From the NCBI RefSeq assembly GCF_000013865.1, contig NC_007948.1, forward strand, positions 3,782,001 through 3,846,000: a stretch of DNA of 64,000 nt, read 5' to 3'. Positions 60,761 to 64,000 of this stretch are shown one piece after another. Position numbers and translations under genes: made by a program. Within the stretch, counting starts at the first letter, position 1; the number at the start of each line of letters is the position of its first letter. This DNA is from Polaromonas sp. JS666. GTDB lineage: Bacteria > Pseudomonadota > Gammaproteobacteria > Burkholderiales > Burkholderiaceae_C. The notes under the pieces were generated by a model. The model was not told where the DNA came from, did no database searches, and was given only the letters and a program-made list of their open reading frames with translations.

Positions 60761-61783
60761 CTACTTTTTCCGCTCCAGCCCATTGGCAAAATGGCGCAAA
60801 GTTGCCATGGGAACTTCACCCATGATGGTTACCCAGTAAGCGTCCACTTGCCTGGTCAGCGTCTGGGTGGCCCCCAGTGACAGGCTGGATTCCTTCTCAT
60901 GGCGTTGCCGGTCATAGGGTTCCACAAAGATGGAGACGGAGGCCAGCCCGTCGGAGAAAATCCATTGCAGAGGCTCGGCACCTGGCGCGGCGTTCGCCGC
61001 GGGGCGCTTGTAGCAGCTCATGGGTTTAAACCCGGCAACAGGCGCTTTGAGCACCCAGCCTTCGGCGCTGGCCGTGGTCTTCACCATCACAGGCTTCTCA
61101 ACGCGATAGCCGTCCACCTTGCCCATCATCTGGATAAGCTGGTCCATTTTGACCGGCGCATCGAGCTGCAGCTCCGAAAACGCGGCCTGCTCGAGCACCT
61201 TGCCATCAGCGTCCAGGGTCTGCAACTTCACCACCAGGCCCTTTTTTTGCTCGGTCCAAATACGGTAGCCAAAACGCATGCTGTCCTTGGGAACCAGCAT
61301 CACGACGTCCGCTTCGACGCCAGCCACCCGCTCTACGCCGTCATGCCGCATCTTGTAGAAATCGGCAATGCGGCTGTCGGTTGACTGGAGCAACTCGGGA
61401 AACATACCCAGGGATTCCCGTTTTTCGCTGCGCACCACCTTGTGGTCGGGCATGAATGTAACGACCTGATCGTTGTGCCGGAAGATAGAGCGCGGCGCCC
61501 CGGTCAGGGTTTCAACCCTTTCCACCTGCTGGTTGCCTTCGCAGACATGCCAGACTTTTGCGCTCGACATGGCGCCACCCGACGAAACAACAAAAGTCCC
61601 AATATAGGAGCGTTTTTTGGAGGCCTCGTGCATGCGCATCAACCAGTCATTGACGCTTCTGGACTCCGCCGCCGTGGCAGGCGTGGACGCCGTGGCCGGC
61701 GAAGGCACCTGGGCCGCTACATAATTCATAGCGGCGAGTGGCCAAACAAAAAAGGCCACAAGGCGATAAGTCTTGAAATTCAT
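60761..61783 (-). CDS. rseB: Sigma-E regulatory protein RseB/MucB
   Basis: Periplasmic protein that binds RseA and protects it from cleavage until envelope stress arises. The 340-residue protein has a signal peptide (about 1-24, ending near YVAAQ), the lipid-sensing LolA-like fold with RSYIGTFVVSSGG and RIADFYKMRHDGVERVAG, and a C-terminal domain ending in AYWVTIMGEVPMATLRHFA. The start at 61783 gives a normal signal peptide; the ATG at 61819 directly after the rseA stop would extend it by 12 residues and has a better ribosome-binding site (AGGG), so it remains possible. Confidence 0.92.
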   Translation of the reverse strand: MNFKTYRLVAFFVWPLAAMNYVAAQVPSPATASTPATAAESRSVNDWLMRMHEASKKRSYIGTFVVSSGGAMSSAKVWHVCEGNQQVERVETLTGAPRSIFRHNDQVVTFMPDHKVVRSEKRESLGMFPELLQSTDSRIADFYKMRHDGVERVAGVEADVVMLVPKDSMRFGYRIWTEQKKGLVVKLQTLDADGKVLEQAAFSELQLDAPVKMDQLIQMMGKVDGYRVEKPVMVKTTASAEGWVLKAPVAGFKPMSCYKRPAANAAPGAEPLQWIFSDGLASVSIFVEPYDRQRHEKESSLSLGATQTLTRQVDAYWVTIMGEVPMATLRHFANGLERKK

Positions 61784-61819
61784 GGTTGTTTTGAAGGCTC
61801 TGCCGCAGCAAAAGCTCAT

Positions 61820-62458
61820 TCAACGCCCTGCATTCTGAGGCGTTTCAAAGGTGGCGTTTCGCAAAAACCCCGACGGCACCTGCAAGGCGGATGCACCACC
61901 CAACTGCTTGTGTGCGGCCAGCAGCTCCTCCAGCCGGGCATCGCGCACTATCGGACCCTGCGGTGAAGCCACCAGCACCTGCTGAGCCGGGCCTTGGGCA
62001 AGCTGCGGTGCATCAGGCATCAGCAGGCCCGAGGCGTTCCACGCGATGGCGGAAATGGCTGCCAGGGAAGCAACGCCGGCCACCCACTTCCAGGGCAGCA
62101 TGCTGTCATTGGATGCCGCGCCGCGGTGGTGGACCACGTTCGCACCAGTTTTTCCCCTGGCTTGCGCCGCTGAATCAGGGGGAACAGGCTGGTGGCGCGC
62201 CCGAAGCAACGGCTCTTGTGGCTCTTGCGAAAGGCGCTGGTTCAGCCGCCCCAGAAAGGCCAGGTCCGCCCCGTGCACCACGGGCTCAGGGGACCGCAAC
62301 ACCTCGCCGATCACATGGTAGGCGGCCCAGCTGGCAAACGCAGATTCGTCGTGCTGGCAGGCCTGAAGTGCGGCGGCAAAGTCCTCACCACCCAGCTGGC
62401 CATCGGCCAGGGCAGACATGAGTTCACTGGTTTGCATAGACGGTTTCATGATGTTCAT
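61820..62458 (-). CDS. rseA: Anti-sigma-E factor RseA/MucA
   Basis: Single-pass membrane protein that holds sigma-E inactive. The 212-residue protein has the N-terminal cytoplasmic sigma-binding domain (about 8-75, SELMSALADGQL and SWAAYHVIGEVLRS), one transmembrane helix (about 124-145) and a periplasmic part that binds RseB. The start may be MNIMKPS (62458) or the ATG three codons in. It lies between rpoE and rseB, the usual order. Stress would trigger its stepwise cleavage. Confidence 0.93.
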   Translation of the reverse strand: MNIMKPSMQTSELMSALADGQLGGEDFAAALQACQHDESAFASWAAYHVIGEVLRSPEPVVHGADLAFLGRLNQRLSQEPQEPLLRARHQPVPPDSAAQARGKTGANVVHHRGAASNDSMLPWKWVAGVASLAAISAIAWNASGLLMPDAPQLAQGPAQQVLVASPQGPIVRDARLEELLAAHKQLGGASALQVPSGFLRNATFETPQNAGR

Positions 62459-62594
62459 GGGCAGTGGGCCTGCCGGTTTATTAAAGGCTTTAAAGGCTGA
62501 AAGACAGGGCGTTATTCATTCAGTTATTCATTCATTGATTCAATAGTGATTCAACAAGGCTCTTGACATGGATACCAGCCAATAACTACCAGCA

Positions 62595-63230
62595 TCACCA
62601 GCGCTTGCCTGACTGGTTTTCCAGCAAGGGCTTGACTTTCCCAGAGATCGCTTCACGCGCCCTGAAAATACGGGACCGCACTGTGCCAATGGGACAATTC
62701 ATGGCCTCAGAGATTTCTTCATAGCTCAACCCTTCGATTTCGCGCAAAGTGATGGCCTGACGAAGCTCTTCCGGCAATGCTTCCATAGCTGCGTTGACCA
62801 TTTCCGCAATTTCCTTGCTGGCCAATACGGCATCCGGCGTTTCCGAGCTAGTTAGTTCGTTTTCCAGCGGGGAAGTTTCATCGTCCTCTCCGGATTTAAA
62901 GGAATTTTCGGAAACGGTGGGATCCCGCTTGAGATCCATCAGGGCTTTTTTGGCGGTATTGACCGCAATCCGGTAGAGCCAGGTGTAGAACTGGGCCTCG
63001 CCCCGGAACTGGGCCAGGGCGCGGTAGGCCCGGATAAACGTTTCCTGGGCGATGTCTTCCACCAGATCCACATCGCGCACCATGCGCCCTATCAGGCGCT
63101 GAATGCGGCGCTGGTACTTGATCACCAGCAGCTCAAAGGCCTTTTGGTCCCCGGCCACGGCGCGCTCGACCAGCATGGCGTCGCTATCAGCCGCTTTTTC
63201 GGATGGCAGGGGTGTCCCGTCCGCAGTCAT
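62595..63230 (-). CDS. rpoE: RNA polymerase sigma factor RpoE (AlgU type)
   Basis: Extracytoplasmic-function sigma factor for envelope stress. The 211-residue protein has region 2 with FELLVIKYQRRIQRLIGRMV and VEDIAQETFIRAYRAL (about 32-72), and region 4 with LPEELRQAITLREIEGLSYEEI and PIGTVRSRIFRAREAI (about 152-196). Its ATG overlaps the stop of the small gene upstream by 4 bp, so the two are coupled. A 136-bp gap to rseA is somewhat longer than usual. Confidence 0.96.
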   Translation of the reverse strand: MTADGTPLPSEKAADSDAMLVERAVAGDQKAFELLVIKYQRRIQRLIGRMVRDVDLVEDIAQETFIRAYRALAQFRGEAQFYTWLYRIAVNTAKKALMDLKRDPTVSENSFKSGEDDETSPLENELTSSETPDAVLASKEIAEMVNAAMEALPEELRQAITLREIEGLSYEEISEAMNCPIGTVRSRIFRAREAISGKVKPLLENQSGKRW

Positions 63231-63766
63231 GGCTTCATCCGTGTGGCATCAACAGGAAACTCATGGCCCGATACTGCCACAGCCGGCAACGGCTCTGCAG
63301 GCATCCCGTCCAATGAGCGGGAAGCGCCTGCCGGCTTGTGCGGGGAATACACCGCCCGGCGCAAGTCCAGCCAGCGCTCTGGCAATGCCCTTTGCTCCGC
63401 CCAAAGCCAGAGTCCGGCGCGCGCCGGATTCTGAAGCCGGAGCAGCAGCAAGTGCTGGAAATCAGCCACCACCGAGAGTTCATACCCGGCAACGCCCGCC
63501 TGGTAGGCCAGGCTTTCCCAGCGCCAGAATTCGCCGTCCCATGCCAGCTTGCCACACGGAACTTTTTTCCAACCGCCCCATGCGAGGACGCCCGTACCGC
63601 ATACAGCGGCAAGGAGCAGCGCCATCCGCCAATCCAGTTGACGGGCAAGGTAAACCCAAACCAATACCGGCAGCAAACCCGCCAGCCACAAACCCAGCAA
63701 TAGCCAGCCGTGGAAACGCGAACGCCCCAGCGGATAGACAACCGGCGGGGCGTTGTGCGTGATCAA
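63227..63766 (-). CDS. Membrane-associated protein coupled to rpoE, unknown
   Basis: A protein of about 179 residues lies between fabF and rpoE. It has two close hydrophobic helices (about 18-60: WLLLGLWLAGLLPVLVWVYL and MALLLAAVCGTGVLAW) and then a soluble part with DFQHLLLLRLQNPARAG and LWLWAEQRALPERWLDLRRAVY. The reading frame is open into fabF, so the true start must lie after 63822; no ATG is available there, and a TTG at 63766 is the best candidate. Its stop overlaps the rpoE ATG. Unknown small proteins at this position are common in Burkholderiales. Confidence 0.65.
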   Translation of the reverse strand: MITHNAPPVVYPLGRSRFHGWLLLGLWLAGLLPVLVWVYLARQLDWRMALLLAAVCGTGVLAWGGWKKVPCGKLAWDGEFWRWESLAYQAGVAGYELSVVADFQHLLLLRLQNPARAGLWLWAEQRALPERWLDLRRAVYSPHKPAGASRSLDGMPAEPLPAVAVSGHEFPVDATRMKP

Positions 63767-63821
63767 GACAATCAGTGCGGTGCTGGGGCGCGCGTGCTTG
63801 AAAAGGCGAAACCGGGGCGCG

Positions 63822-64000
63822 TCAGACGCGCTTGAAAACCAGCGTGCCGTTGGTGCCGCCGAATCCAAAATTGTTTTTGACCGCAAACTCAATGTTGGCG
63901 TCGCGCGCCACGTTGGCGCAGTAATCCAGGTCGCACTCGGGATCCTGGCTGAACATGTTGATGGTCGGAGGAATCTTCTGGTGATGCAACGCCAGCACGG
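63822..64000 (-). CDS. fabF: 3-oxoacyl-ACP synthase II, C-terminal end (partial)
   Basis: The last roughly 58 codons of a beta-ketoacyl synthase II, which elongates fatty acids. Visible is the closing VKNNFGFGGTNGTLVFKR, the glycine-rich NSFGFGGTN-type loop that ends all FabF proteins, after CDLDYCANVARDA. The gene runs off the right edge of the window. It heads the leftward set fabF-(small protein)-rpoE-rseA-rseB-degP. acpP and fabG would be expected further right. Confidence 0.9.
   Translation of the reverse strand, partial: VLALHHQKIPPTINMFSQDPECDLDYCANVARDANIEFAVKNNFGFGGTNGTLVFKRV

Overview
The window is GC-rich chromosomal DNA of a betaproteobacterium. Gene order and protein types point to the Burkholderiales, family Comamonadaceae, and most resemble Polaromonas or a close relative; the genus is an inference from remembered gene orders, not from a search. 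Supporting signs are the fabF-rpoE-rseA-rseB-degP-lepA-lepB-rnc-era-recO-pdxJ-acpS-nagZ run, the mdh/gntR/sdhCDAB/gltA cluster with both acnA and acnB, leuCDB-asd-fimV-truA-trpFBA-accD, and a kynBUA operon.

Layout. Bases 1-3151 are an accessory scrap yard: a partial IS3-family element inside an IS630-family transposase, the C-terminal remnant of a HlyD-type secretion adaptor, two AT-rich small membrane-protein genes and an IS481-like transposase fragment. Bases 3148-7085 hold a short-chain dehydrogenase divergent from kynBUA (tryptophan to anthranilate). Bases 7161-7754 are a noncoding, nearly 600-bp imperfect palindrome. Bases 7794-13427 carry an FAD monooxygenase coupled to acnA, a small membrane protein and a divergent XRE/MmyB-type regulator. 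Bases 13520-25645 are the TCA block: acnB, a secreted protein, a CitE-like gene and mdh leftwards; gntR, sdhCDAB, sdhE and gltA rightwards. Bases 25687-40132 hold a Cys-rich unknown, a LysR regulator, leuCDB, asd, fimV, truA, trpFBA and accD. Bases 40305-49932 hold a LON-domain protein, lysS, a patatin, a YgjP-like metalloprotease and an osmoprotectant-type ABC transporter whose binding-protein gene is split by a full 1266-bp IS3-family element. Bases 50304-64000 are the leftward nagZ-to-fabF housekeeping run.

The most unusual feature is a family of GC-rich palindromic repeats with a 47-bp core. It lies between genes (truA/trpF, recO/era), in a 105-bp tandem array after leuB, and also inside reading frames: it adds about 27 residues inside KynU, forms the C-terminal tail of TrpB just before trpA, and supplies the apparent N-terminus of the CitE-like gene after mdh. 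The two IS3-family copies, which appear identical where both are visible, sit in inverted orientation about 47 kb apart and could mediate inversion of the block between them. I see no rRNA, tRNA, CRISPR array, prophage or convincing riboswitch.
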